DNA of 64,000 nucleotides from Bradyrhizobium sp. 4. GTDB lineage: Bacteria > Pseudomonadota > Alphaproteobacteria > Rhizobiales > Xanthobacteraceae. Below the pieces are notes generated by a model. The model was not told where the DNA came from. It was given only the letters and a program-made list of their open reading frames with translations, and made no database searches. The number at the start of each line of letters is the position of its first letter. Position 1 is the first letter of the stretch. Positions 8,295 to 16,058 of this stretch are shown here, piece by piece. Location: contig NZ_CP064686.1 of assembly GCF_023100905.1 (NCBI RefSeq), positions 248,001 to 312,000 on the forward strand. The letters are read 5' to 3'. Made by a program: the position numbers and the translations under genes.

Positions 8295-9182
8295 TTACTT
8301 CGCCGCTTCCGCGGCCATCACCGTGCGCACCGGATCGCCTTCGCGCAGCAGCGCGCCGGCGCGGGCGACAACGATATCGCCTTCGTTGAGGCCGTCGCGG
8401 ATCTCGATATTGCCGCCCGACATCAGTCCGACCTCGACGCGCTTGGTCTCGACGCGGTTGCGGCGGATCACCTGCACGACGGTGCCGGCGGAGGAATACT
8501 GCACCGAGGTCAGCGGCACCGCGACGTTGCAGCTCTGGCCCGACTTGATCAGCGCACGGCCGCTCGCATTCAGCAACAGCCGCTTCTGCGCGGAAATGCC
8601 GATATAGACCATGCCCTGCTGGATGTTCGGCTCGACCGTCGGGCCGATGCGGCGCACCTTGCCGTCGATATCGCCGGCGCCGGCGATGCGCACGGTCGCC
8701 GCCTGGTTGACCGCGAGCTTGCGCATATCGCTGGTCGCGACGAGGGCGACGAGATCGTATTCGCTGCGCGCCACGATCGTGAACAGCGCCTCGCCCTTGG
8801 CGGAGGCGAGGTTGCCGATCTGCGCGGTCGACGTTGCGATCACGCCAGCGACGGGGGCGGTGACCTGAAGCGTGCCGCCCTCGGGCAGTGCGAGCCGCGC
8901 CAGCACCTGGCCGGCGGTGGTGGTGTCGCCGGCTTCCGCCAGCACCTCCGTCACCTTCAGGCCGGGCCGCTCCGGCCGCACCGAGCTTGCCTCGCGCGCG
9001 ATGATCGTGCCGGTGCCCTCGACGATGTCGGAGAAACAGGATTTTGCGACCTTCAGCACCGTGACCGCCGGCCCCTTGGGCGCGTCGTCATCGGCGGCGG
9101 CAGCGGGCTGGGCCGACAGCAACAGCAGTCCGGCGAGCGCAACGAGATGTCTGGAAACAGAACGCGCAGGCAATGAACGCAT
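8295..9182 (-). CDS. Orphan RND efflux periplasmic adaptor (HlyD/MFP family)
   Basis: A 295-residue exported adaptor. It has a signal peptide of about 29 residues ending AAAA, a lipoyl/biotinyl-like half-motif around RPGLKVTEVLAEAGDTTTAGQVLARL, and beta-barrel and membrane-proximal segments ending IEIRDGLNEGDIVVARAGALLREGD. That C-terminal block is closely mirrored in the adaptor at 32353-33282, so the two are paralogues. There is no RND pump or outer-membrane channel next to it, so it presumably serves a pump encoded elsewhere. The coiled-coil hairpin is short or missing. Start is the only good Met with a signal peptide. Confidence 0.87.
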   Translation of the reverse strand: MRSLPARSVSRHLVALAGLLLLSAQPAAAADDDAPKGPAVTVLKVAKSCFSDIVEGTGTIIAREASSVRPERPGLKVTEVLAEAGDTTTAGQVLARLALPEGGTLQVTAPVAGVIATSTAQIGNLASAKGEALFTIVARSEYDLVALVATSDMRKLAVNQAATVRIAGAGDIDGKVRRIGPTVEPNIQQGMVYIGISAQKRLLLNASGRALIKSGQSCNVAVPLTSVQYSSAGTVVQVIRRNRVETKRVEVGLMSGGNIEIRDGLNEGDIVVARAGALLREGDPVRTVMAAEAAK

Positions 9183-9363
9183 GGGTCATTCCGGTTGGGG
9201 CCTTGACGGCCTCATCGTTAGCAGAAGCGATCGCTGCGAGCCAATGGCACATCAGGGCCGGCCGGATGAGAATGCCGCCGCAGCACGGGCGGCGCGATGC
9301 CGCCCGTTGATTTAGTCTTCGGGACCGGCGCCAAGGTTCGCTGTCTTCCACCGTCCCGGCGGC

Positions 9364-9474
9364 CATCCTTCGAGACGCCCGCCTGCGGCGGCCCTCAGGA
9401 TGAGGTCGTGCTTCGCGGCGGGATGTCAGACCCTCATGGTGAGGAGCCCGCCAAAGCGGGCGTCTCGAACCATG
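9364..9474. repeat. Dispersed palindromic element, family D
   Basis: About 111 bp with arms CATCCTTCGAGACGCCCGC and GCGGGCGTCTCGAACCATG, plus an inner inverted pair around CCTCAGGATGAGG and CCTCATGGTGAGG. It occupies part of the 323-bp gap between the adaptor and lactonase genes. Nothing else is seen in that gap. Confidence 0.75.
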
Positions 9475-9505
9475 CAGGCCGAACTCATCCCGCAGCGGAG
9501 CCCCC

Positions 9506-10630
9506 TCACGGCAGGCTCAAGAACTCCACCCAGTTCGGCTTCTTGCCGGTGGCGTAGGATTTCAGCTTGGCGAGTGCCCCGCTGCTCTGGTCGATGGCAT
9601 AGACCGTCATGCTGTCGGAGAGCTCGCCCACTGCGGCAAGGTAGCGCCCGCCGGGATCGATGTGGAAGCCGCGCGGCTGCTTCTCGGTCGGCACGCTGCC
9701 GATGGTGGTCAGCTTGCCATTTGTCGCATCGACCTTGTAGGCGGTGAGCGTGCTGGTGGTACGCTCGGAGGCGTAGAGGAAACGGCCGTCGGGGGTGACG
9801 TGGATGTCGGCGGCCCAGGGCTTTCCGGTAAATCCTTCTGGCAACGCGCTGGTGCGCTGGATCTCGTCCCATGCGCCCCCCTTGGCCTCATAGGCGAACG
9901 CCGCGACGTCGCCGTTCAGCTCGTGGAGGAGATAGACGAACTTGCCGTTGGGGTGGAACACGAAATGCCGCGGCCCCGATTTCTCCGGCACCTTGTGAGC
10001 CGGCGGATCGCTCGGCGTGAGCGTGCCGGTCGTGGCGTCGAACGTGAAGGCCAGGATCTGGTCGGAGCCGAGATTGGTCGCGAACGCGAAGCGGTTGTCG
10101 GGCGAGGGCAGGAAAGCGTGCGCGTTCAGCCCGGTCGGGATCACCTGCTTCGGCTCGCCTGCGACGCCGTTGGCGAGCAGCGGATTCAGCGCGACCTTGT
10201 TGCCGCCATAGGAGGCGCTGAACAGGAATTTGCCGCCGCGGTCGATGGCGATATTGGCCATGCTGTCGGCGAGTGGGCCGTTGCCGATATGGCTGAGCTG
10301 GCCCGTCTTGGGATCGATCGCAAAGCTCACCGCAACGAACGGTTGCGAGCGGACACCGGCGATCAGCACGCGATGATCGGGCGTGATCGCGAGCGGCGTC
10401 GAGGAGCCGGGCTTTTCGACGCCGGTGAAAACGGCCGTCTGCACGGGCGTCATCTCGCCGCTCTCGGCCATCTTGAACACACTGATGTCGTTACTGTCGG
10501 CATTGCCGACATAGGCGAAGGTCTCGGCCATGCCCGGGCGGACTCCAGAAATGAGAGTGAGGAAAGCGAGCGTGGTGGCGATCGCGGCACGGGGTACGCC
10601 GGATCTGATGCGTCGGGTCGATCTCACCAT
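9506..10630 (-). CDS. Exported beta-propeller lactonase-family protein
   Basis: A 374-residue protein of the cycloisomerase-2/6-phosphogluconolactonase propeller family. The start at 10630 is supported by a strong ribosome site (CAGGAGG) and gives a signal peptide ending GMAETF, so the mature protein is periplasmic. Repeated blade signatures are visible: FAYVGNADSNDISVF, KFLFSASYGGNKV, NRFAFATNLGSDQIL, GKFVYLLHELNGDVAAF and GRFLYASERTTSTLTAY. Blades of this kind give a seven-bladed propeller. The substrate is unknown. Because it is exported it is unlikely to be the cytosolic pentose-phosphate enzyme. Confidence 0.88.
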   Translation of the reverse strand: MVRSTRRIRSGVPRAAIATTLAFLTLISGVRPGMAETFAYVGNADSNDISVFKMAESGEMTPVQTAVFTGVEKPGSSTPLAITPDHRVLIAGVRSQPFVAVSFAIDPKTGQLSHIGNGPLADSMANIAIDRGGKFLFSASYGGNKVALNPLLANGVAGEPKQVIPTGLNAHAFLPSPDNRFAFATNLGSDQILAFTFDATTGTLTPSDPPAHKVPEKSGPRHFVFHPNGKFVYLLHELNGDVAAFAYEAKGGAWDEIQRTSALPEGFTGKPWAADIHVTPDGRFLYASERTTSTLTAYKVDATNGKLTTIGSVPTEKQPRGFHIDPGGRYLAAVGELSDSMTVYAIDQSSGALAKLKSYATGKKPNWVEFLSLP

Positions 10631-10753
10631 GGGGGTCCTCCTGGGATGCCGGTGCGGCATTTGTCGTTTTGCCGGCGAGGATAGCGGCAGCCGCCCCGCC
10701 GCACCAAACTCCAATTGGGATCGATCGATGCCGAAATGGTATCGGTGGGAGAT

Positions 10754-10906
10754 CTACCGTATCGCCGCTGTGCGGGAGGGCAGATGGGGCCCGGGCGGGA
10801 CGTGGGGCGGCCCGAGCACGGTCCACACGGTGACCGCGAGCAGCGCGCAGGTCAGGATCGTCCAGGCGACGAGTGGCTTCCGCATCAGGCCGTATCCGTC
10901 AGTCAT
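10754..10906 (-). CDS. Small single-span membrane protein (hypothetical)
   Basis: A 50-residue frame beginning MTDGYGLMRKPLVAW with one clear hydrophobic segment (about residues 11-30) and a Pro-rich tail. A second possible start is the Met at 10885. The ribosome site is weak. It lies upstream of the lactonase gene on the same strand. Real-gene status is uncertain; the evidence is the well-formed membrane helix. Confidence 0.4.
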   Translation of the reverse strand: MTDGYGLMRKPLVAWTILTCALLAVTVWTVLGPPHVPPGPHLPSRTAAIR

Positions 10907-11023
10907 ATGAATGAGAATGCTCCCGGGGGCGGGCCTGGCTATCGTGCACTGCAAATCGCGGCGATCCTATGAACTCGTTCACAGCCGAACCGAACCAATG
11001 CCGCGCGAGCGCATTGAACCGGC

Positions 11024-11200
11024 ATGCCCCGTGAAAACGATCTCGAAGGTAAGCCCGACATGGGCGGCAAGCATGGCGGTCAGGCCGGCCAGCCCAAGCT
11101 GCCGCCGCGCCCGCGTCAGGGCGAGCGCGACGAGGACGTCGTGGCAAAGCGCCACACCGGCCAAACCGATCCCAACTCCGCGCCGACCAAACCAAAATAG
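11024..11200 (+). CDS. Small charged, probably disordered protein (58 aa)
   Basis: A short frame from ATG 11024 to TAG 11200. The product starts MPRENDLEGKPDMGGKHGG and is rich in Gly, Pro, Lys, Arg, Asp and Gln. It has no hydrophobic core, so it is probably unstructured. The composition is that of a deliberate low-complexity polar protein and unlike the Arg/Ser/Ala shadow frames around it. No clear ribosome site precedes the ATG. Function unknown. Confidence 0.5.
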   Translation: MPRENDLEGKPDMGGKHGGQAGQPKLPPRPRQGERDEDVVAKRHTGQTDPNSAPTKPK

Positions 11201-11296
11201 CACCTCGCCCGCGCCGCCCGCGCACTGGGAACGGCAGCCTCGCCTTGCCGTTACCCTGATCCCGCGGGCGGAGCAGATCGAAACGGAGGCTGGCAC

Positions 11297-11419
11297 GTGT
11301 TTTGGATTTATTGGGACACCGCCTGGTCGCTCATCATCAGCGGCATCATGTTCGCGACCATCGTCGCGCATCCCGATGCCGAGTTCGTCGAGATCCACGC
11401 GGCCAAGCAGGTCAAGTGA
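11297..11419 (+). CDS. Very small membrane protein (40 aa)
   Basis: A GTG-started frame with an excellent ribosome site (CGGAGG, 7 bp before the GTG). The product begins MFWIYWDTAWSLIISGIM: a single hydrophobic segment followed by a polar tail ending HAAKQVK. Spacing and composition support a genuine micro-protein of the inner membrane. It follows the 58-aa gene by about 96 bp on the same strand. Function unknown. Confidence 0.55.
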   Translation: MFWIYWDTAWSLIISGIMFATIVAHPDAEFVEIHAAKQVK

Positions 11420-11488
11420 GCCCGCGCCGGCCGGTTCAGCGGCGCATCATCGTATGCTGGGCCGAGCCGGGACATCAGAACCAAAATC

Positions 11489-11848
11489 TCAAGTCATGCT
11501 GCCCGGCATGAAGCAGCGGATCTTGGCGCGGCCGTTGACGTAATACGGCCAGACCATGGTGCGGCCGGCGCGGTTCGGCTCGGTGATCACGGTGTCGTCG
11601 GGCACCTCGATCCAGTCGCCCAGGAGTCGCACGCGATAATGTCCGTTGCTCGTGTCCCAGTCGACATCGTCCAGCGCGGTGCCGTCGGCGTCGGCGCAGC
11701 AGGGACCGCCGCCCTTGCTGTGCAGGCTCTCGAACCAGCCCTTGAGGGGAGAGTTCGCGTAGCGACCGTCGTCGCGGGCCTGCACGGATGGGCCGACCAT
11801 GGCAGCAACCGCTACGAGAGTGACCATCCTGAATGCCGCGATCGCCAT
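11489..11848 (-). CDS. Small exported protein with CC motif (hypothetical)
   Basis: A 119-residue protein with a signal peptide ending SVQA (about residue 24). The mature part contains WFESLHSKGGGPCCADADG with vicinal cysteines, then TVWPYY-like aromatic residues and a late RCFMPG cysteine, so disulphides are likely in the periplasm. I do not recognise a named domain. No partner gene is adjacent on this strand. Confidence 0.75.
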   Translation of the reverse strand: MAIAAFRMVTLVAVAAMVGPSVQARDDGRYANSPLKGWFESLHSKGGGPCCADADGTALDDVDWDTSNGHYRVRLLGDWIEVPDDTVITEPNRAGRTMVWPYYVNGRAKIRCFMPGSMT

Positions 11849-11996
11849 ATCGCCTCGCTCGATCTCGCGCGCGCACGAGCGCAGACGAAGAGCCGCCTGC
11901 GCGGCACGTGACGCAATGCTGGCTGGCGCCGCCGACCGGTTCCAGCCGTCTCAGCGGGGCGATAACCGCGAGGGTCGATGTTTGATCCTATTTTCA

Positions 11997-12025
11997 AGGG
12001 CGCGGACCTATCGAGTCCGCGCCCT
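11997..12025 (-). terminator. Perfect 11-bp stem-loop, possible terminator
   Basis: Arms AGGGCGCGGAC and GTCCGCGCCCT enclose a 7-base loop. It lies 26 bp past the stop of the MBL gene (12051). Read on the minus strand it is followed by TTGAAAA, with no real T-run, so intrinsic termination is plausible but not certain. Confidence 0.5.
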
Positions 12026-12050
12026 GCTTCGGCTCTAACCCGGCAAGCGG

Positions 12051-12968
12051 TCAGTAGTCCCAGAACACCGGCACCCAACGGAAGGCGTCGCCGTCGGCAG
12101 CCACCCGACCCACGGACGGGAACGGCAGGTGCGTGGCCACCAGCATTTCGCCGGTCTCGGCAAGCTGTCGCAACAGACGAACGCGAACGCGGGCGGCCTC
12201 CTCGGGGTCGTGCTCGAAACCGTTGTGCCAGTCGGGTTGCTCGAACCCGACGGCAAACACGGCGTCGCCGGCGAATGTCAGCGCGTCGTCGCCGGCCGCC
12301 ATGCGAACCACGCTGTGTCCGGGGGTGTGACCGCCGGTGCGACGGGCGACGACGCCAGGCGCAATCTCTTGCTCGTTATCGAACAGCCGCAGCTGAGGGC
12401 CGTACTCCTTCAGGAACCGCTTGGCGGTCGATCGCAGCGCGTCCGGGAACCCTTCCGGCATGGCAGTGCGGGAGAAATCAGGCGCTTCCCAGAACTTGAC
12501 CTCTGCGGCCGCGACGTGAATCCGCAGGTCCTTGCGCAGCTGCTGCTTCACGCCGTCGACCAGCAGCCCACCAATGTGGTCCATGTGCAGATGGGTGAGC
12601 ACCAGATCGGTTACCGCCGAAAGATCGATGCCCGCGGCCGCCAGTCGCCTGATCAACTGCCCGGCGCGCGGCAAGTTCAAGTTCGGGTCCGAGCCCAGCC
12701 CGGCGTCGATGAGGATGGTCTTGCCGCCGCTGCGGACCATGACGGCGTTCAGCGCCCAGTCGAAAGCATCCTGCGGCAGGAACATGTCGTGCAGCCAGGT
12801 CGCCCGCACCGTCGGGTCGGCGTTGTGCGCGAGCATCGTGGTCGGCAGCGGCAGCACGCCGTCGCTCACCACCAGCACGTCGATCTCGCCGATCTTCAGC
12901 GCGTAGCGCGACGGAACGAGCTCTTCGGGTCCCGATGACACGGGATATGAGGTGTTGTGCAGATTCAT
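12051..12968 (-). CDS. MBL-fold metallo-hydrolase
   Basis: A 305-residue metallo-beta-lactamase-fold hydrolase. ATG 12968 is chosen because AGGAGA lies just upstream; the earlier in-frame Met has no such site. The two-metal motif is intact: THLHMDH (H126, H128, D130, H131), then GGHTPGH and GDAVF. The C-terminal THLPFPS supplies the last metal His. The overall layout resembles lactonase-like and quorum-quenching-like hydrolases, but the substrate is unknown. It is the last gene of a minus-strand run with an AraC regulator, a possible hydrolase remnant and an FAD oxidoreductase, which may form one operon. Confidence 0.9.
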   Translation of the reverse strand: MNLHNTSYPVSSGPEELVPSRYALKIGEIDVLVVSDGVLPLPTTMLAHNADPTVRATWLHDMFLPQDAFDWALNAVMVRSGGKTILIDAGLGSDPNLNLPRAGQLIRRLAAAGIDLSAVTDLVLTHLHMDHIGGLLVDGVKQQLRKDLRIHVAAAEVKFWEAPDFSRTAMPEGFPDALRSTAKRFLKEYGPQLRLFDNEQEIAPGVVARRTGGHTPGHSVVRMAAGDDALTFAGDAVFAVGFEQPDWHNGFEHDPEEAARVRVRLLRQLAETGEMLVATHLPFPSVGRVAADGDAFRWVPVFWDY

Positions 12969-13060
12969 GTTGGTCTCCTGTTTCAAAGATAGGGGCTTCC
13001 GGCTGGTGGTTGAGCAGGCAGCGCCGCCGGGGGAGTGCGCAGCCGTGATCGCTTGGTGCG

Positions 13061-14266
13061 CTAGAGGCTGGTCACTCGTTCCGGATCGGCCGACGCGAGC
13101 GCCAGGGCGCGCTCCGCCTTCGGCGGATAGATCCAGACGGTGTTGATCTCACGCTTGGTCTTCTTGGCGACGTCGCCGACCAGCTCGACCTTGCGCTCCC
13201 ATCCGCGTGTGAACAGCGCGCCGGCTTCGCCGAGGTCCAGGCAGGTGACGTAGGCCTTCTGGTGGTAGGGTCTGGTCGGAACGCCAAGCAATTCGGCCGC
13301 GGCATTGTTGCCGGCAAAGGCGCCCATTCGCGTGGCGTGCTGGCACGACATCAGTGCGTAATTGCCCTCGTCGTCGCAGGCGGCGCGTGCTGCGTCGCCG
13401 GCCGCGAAGACACCCTGAACGCCTGGCAGCTGCAAGCAGCGATCGACTAGCAACCGTCCGAAATTGTCGCGCTCGGCGGGAATCTGCCCGGTCAGCGGCG
13501 CTGCACGCATGCCCGCCGCCCAGATCACCGTCTCGGTTTCGATGTGCTCACCGCTGGACAAGGTGACGCCGGTCTCGTCGAGCGCGGCGACGCCAGCACC
13601 GAGCCGTGTCTCGACGCCAACCTTGCGCAAGGCTTCCTCGATGACGGGGCGGGCGCTTGCACCCATGTCGGGTGCGATCGCAGTGTTGCGATCGACGATG
13701 ACGACGCGCGTCCTGGCATTGGGGCCCAGGATTTCGCGCAGCCGCACCGGTATTTCGGTGGCCGCCTCGATCCCGGTGAAGCCGCCGCCGGCGACGACGA
13801 CCGTGTCGCGTCCGTTCACGGCAGGCCGCTCCGCGAGGCCATGCAGATGCTTGTCGAGCGCAACGGCATCGTTGAGCGAATCGACGCTGAAGCCGTGCTC
13901 GGCGAGGCCCGGAATGTTCGGACGGAATAGCCGGCTGCCGGTGGTCACAACCAGGCGATCGTAGGACAGCGTCTTTCGCGGGCCCTTCGCGGGCGTGATC
14001 TGCACCGTTCGGGCCTCGGTGTTGATCGTCTCGGCGCTGCCCTGAATGTAGTCGACGTCGATCGCCTCGAGGACCTCGAGCAGCGGGGCCGTCAGGGTTT
14101 CCGGCTTCGGCTCGTAGAGCCGCGGACGGACCACCAGCGTCGGCTCCGGGGAGACGATCGCGATCTGCAGATCTTGCGGCGAGACGCCCCGGATGTCGCG
14201 CAGTCGCGCTGCGGAAAGGGCGGCGTACATGCCGGCGAAGCCGGCGCCGATGATGACGAGTCGCAT
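13061..14266 (-). CDS. NAD(P)/FAD-dependent oxidoreductase (NDH-2-like)
   Basis: A 401-residue flavoprotein of the pyridine-nucleotide-disulphide oxidoreductase-like group, closest in layout to type II NADH dehydrogenases. The FAD-binding IGAGFAGMYAAL (residues 5-16) opens the protein. The NAD(P) site VVAGGGFTGIEAATE follows, and the second FAD contact is GVFAAGDAAR. There is no obvious redox-active CxxC, so a quinone or other small acceptor is likely. The start has a strong AAGGAGAA site. It lies about 92 bp upstream of the MBL hydrolase on the same strand. Confidence 0.9.
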   Translation of the reverse strand: MRLVIIGAGFAGMYAALSAARLRDIRGVSPQDLQIAIVSPEPTLVVRPRLYEPKPETLTAPLLEVLEAIDVDYIQGSAETINTEARTVQITPAKGPRKTLSYDRLVVTTGSRLFRPNIPGLAEHGFSVDSLNDAVALDKHLHGLAERPAVNGRDTVVVAGGGFTGIEAATEIPVRLREILGPNARTRVVIVDRNTAIAPDMGASARPVIEEALRKVGVETRLGAGVAALDETGVTLSSGEHIETETVIWAAGMRAAPLTGQIPAERDNFGRLLVDRCLQLPGVQGVFAAGDAARAACDDEGNYALMSCQHATRMGAFAGNNAAAELLGVPTRPYHQKAYVTCLDLGEAGALFTRGWERKVELVGDVAKKTKREINTVWIYPPKAERALALASADPERVTSL

Positions 14267-14367
14267 GGATTTTCTCCTTGGTTGCTGTTCGAAAGACCGC
14301 GCGCGACCGCGCTGCTGCGTTCAGGGCAGCGGCCGGCGTCGGCGCGTGGGTGGGTTGGGTCGCGGGC

Positions 14368-14658
14368 TTAGGGCCCGATGCAGCGTGCCATCACCGATCT
14401 CGGCGGCTGGCCGTAGCCCAAGACGACGGGCTGAAGCTCATTTCGACTCCAGTCCTGATAGGGAAGCCCAGAGCCATTTCGGATCATGATGGAAACGGGC
14501 GGCTGTGCCGGGTGCATGTTGTAAGCCGGAATTTCCACTTCCTCGCCCGTCGCCGACGTGAAGCGAACGGCCAGCGAGAGTCCGTACAAGGTCGCGGTTG
14601 CGAGGCTCCGGCGGCGTGATGAGATCAACCGTCGGCTGACGAAGTTTTTCCAGGTCAT
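14368..14658 (-). CDS. Hypothetical protein, possible remnant of an alpha/beta hydrolase
   Basis: A 96-residue frame starting MTWKNFVSRRLISSRRR at 14658 with a good GAGGGAGA ribosome site. Its last third, GSGLPYQDWSRNELQPVVLGYGQP, resembles the opening of chloroperoxidase-type alpha/beta hydrolases (G-T-x-L-x-Y-K-D-W-G...QPVVFxHGWP). The oxyanion His-Gly-Trp is lost (GYGQP) and the frame stops soon after. I read it as a truncated and diverged hydrolase, though a genuine short protein cannot be excluded. It lies between the AraC regulator and the FAD oxidoreductase on the same strand. Confidence 0.5.
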   Translation of the reverse strand: MTWKNFVSRRLISSRRRSLATATLYGLSLAVRFTSATGEEVEIPAYNMHPAQPPVSIMIRNGSGLPYQDWSRNELQPVVLGYGQPPRSVMARCIGP

Positions 14659-14756
14659 CTTTGGTCTCCCTCGATTGGTCTGGACATGGAGATGATGTAG
14701 CCGACCCGATTTGCCGTTGCCCCAGCGCGATTGCCGTCGCTGTCGAGAGATTGCTG

Positions 14757-15716
14757 CTAACGCACGCGCCTGCGCCAATCGCTCGGCGTCTCGCCCGTCA
14801 GCTTCTTGAATGCCGCGGCGAAGGCGGTCTGCGAGGAATAACCAAGCGCCGCGGCGACCGAGACGATCGATTCGTCGCTCTCCCGCAGCATGTTCATGGC
14901 CTGCTCGAGCCGGTGCTGGCGAAGCCAGGCATGCGGCGACAGCCCGGTGCTCTCCTTGAAGGACCGGCAGAAATGAAAGCGCGACAAACCTGCATCGGAC
15001 GCCAGCGCATCGAGCGAGACGTCCGCTTCGCTGTCGGAGCGCAATCGTTCGATCGCACGGAGCAGGACCTTCGGCGCCAGTCCGCCCATGGTCGGCTGGA
15101 ACGTGGTTGGCGACCCTGCATGCGCAGCCAAAAGGCGCGTGGCCAGAAGATCCGTGAGCTGATGCCGGAATAGCGTATCAAGGACGCCATGGCTCTCTAG
15201 CGAATCCGCCGCGCTCAGGAGCAGTCGGGACGTGATCGTGTCGGGATGCGCCGTTCGCTCAATCAATTCGGCGGGCCCGGCGGTCCCGGCCTCGCCGGCG
15301 ATGCGCTGCAGCGTTGCGTCGGGAAGGTAAAGCTGCACGACGTCGACGGGCTTCGGAATGTCCCATCGGGAGCTCGACCCTTCCGGAACGATGTTCACGA
15401 CCCCCGGACGAAACGTGCCGATCGCGATCGATCTTCCCGAGCGCCGCTCCATGCGCTGCATCACGCCTTTATGCGCCATGATCACGTGGTGGCGCATGGG
15501 CTCGACGACGTCGTGCAGCGGATCATGCTTCCAGTGCGCGATACCGGCACCGGAGGAGTCCAGCGCCATGCGAAACGGCTGCGTCCTGAGCACGCGCGCC
15601 ATCTCCCCGTCGGCGGCGCGCCGCTCGGACGTCGAGCGGTCGTCAGGCTGTGCGTCGGGTGCGGGCGGCAAGCCCTTGTGCGAGGGATTGCGCATGAGTG
15701 CAGTGTTCCCGGTCAT
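14757..15716 (-). CDS. AraC family transcriptional regulator
   Basis: A 319-residue regulator. The N-terminal part (about 40-200) is an effector-binding or dimerisation domain without a recognisable catalytic motif. The C-terminal 100 residues carry two helix-turn-helix units: LDALASDAGLSRFHFCRSFK and IVSVAAALGYSSQTAFAAAFKKLTG, the second with the typical AraC signature. AGGAG lies 7 bp before the ATG. It heads a minus-strand run that includes the FAD oxidoreductase and MBL hydrolase, and probably controls it. Confidence 0.93.
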   Translation of the reverse strand: MTGNTALMRNPSHKGLPPAPDAQPDDRSTSERRAADGEMARVLRTQPFRMALDSSGAGIAHWKHDPLHDVVEPMRHHVIMAHKGVMQRMERRSGRSIAIGTFRPGVVNIVPEGSSSRWDIPKPVDVVQLYLPDATLQRIAGEAGTAGPAELIERTAHPDTITSRLLLSAADSLESHGVLDTLFRHQLTDLLATRLLAAHAGSPTTFQPTMGGLAPKVLLRAIERLRSDSEADVSLDALASDAGLSRFHFCRSFKESTGLSPHAWLRQHRLEQAMNMLRESDESIVSVAAALGYSSQTAFAAAFKKLTGETPSDWRRRVR

Positions 15717-16058
15717 GGTGTGGCTCCTGCTGATCAGCTCGGGCTTTCGATCAGTCGTCCGTATTTGTACGGAACGGCGCGTGTTCTATGCGCCGCGGTT
15801 GCGGTGCGTATTTCCTGAACCCGCCATGCTTTGTCCGATCCTGCTCCAAGCCGGCCCGCGCTTTCGCGAACGCACGGTGAGCGGCCGGGGAGGAGAAGTA
15901 CTTGTGAGAAAAGGGCGCAGGCCGCCACACGGCCGCCACATCGATGTCGCGATCGGGCACGCTCGTGGCGTGGAACGGTTGGATTTCAAGACGGACAAGC
16001 CTTGCCCGGCTCGGCGACAAATCCTCCAAACGGAGGCGACGGCGATGACCGGGGCGCG
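15717..16058. other. Intergenic region without a supported gene
   Basis: 342 bp between the AraC gene and the GGDEF-EAL gene. A GTG at 15904 follows a GGAGGAG sequence and opens about 52 codons, and an overlapping minus-strand frame also exists. Neither has a convincing protein composition. Nothing else is seen. Confidence 0.5.

Noticed and set aside
8107..9474. Clustered palindromes considered as a possible CRISPR array
   Set aside because: The repeats are of different families, lack regular spacing and spacers, and no cas genes are present.
10911..11543. 210-codon plus-strand frame across two micro-genes
   Set aside because: Arg/Pro/Ser-rich shadow; the 58-aa and 40-aa frames in other phases have better start signals or composition.
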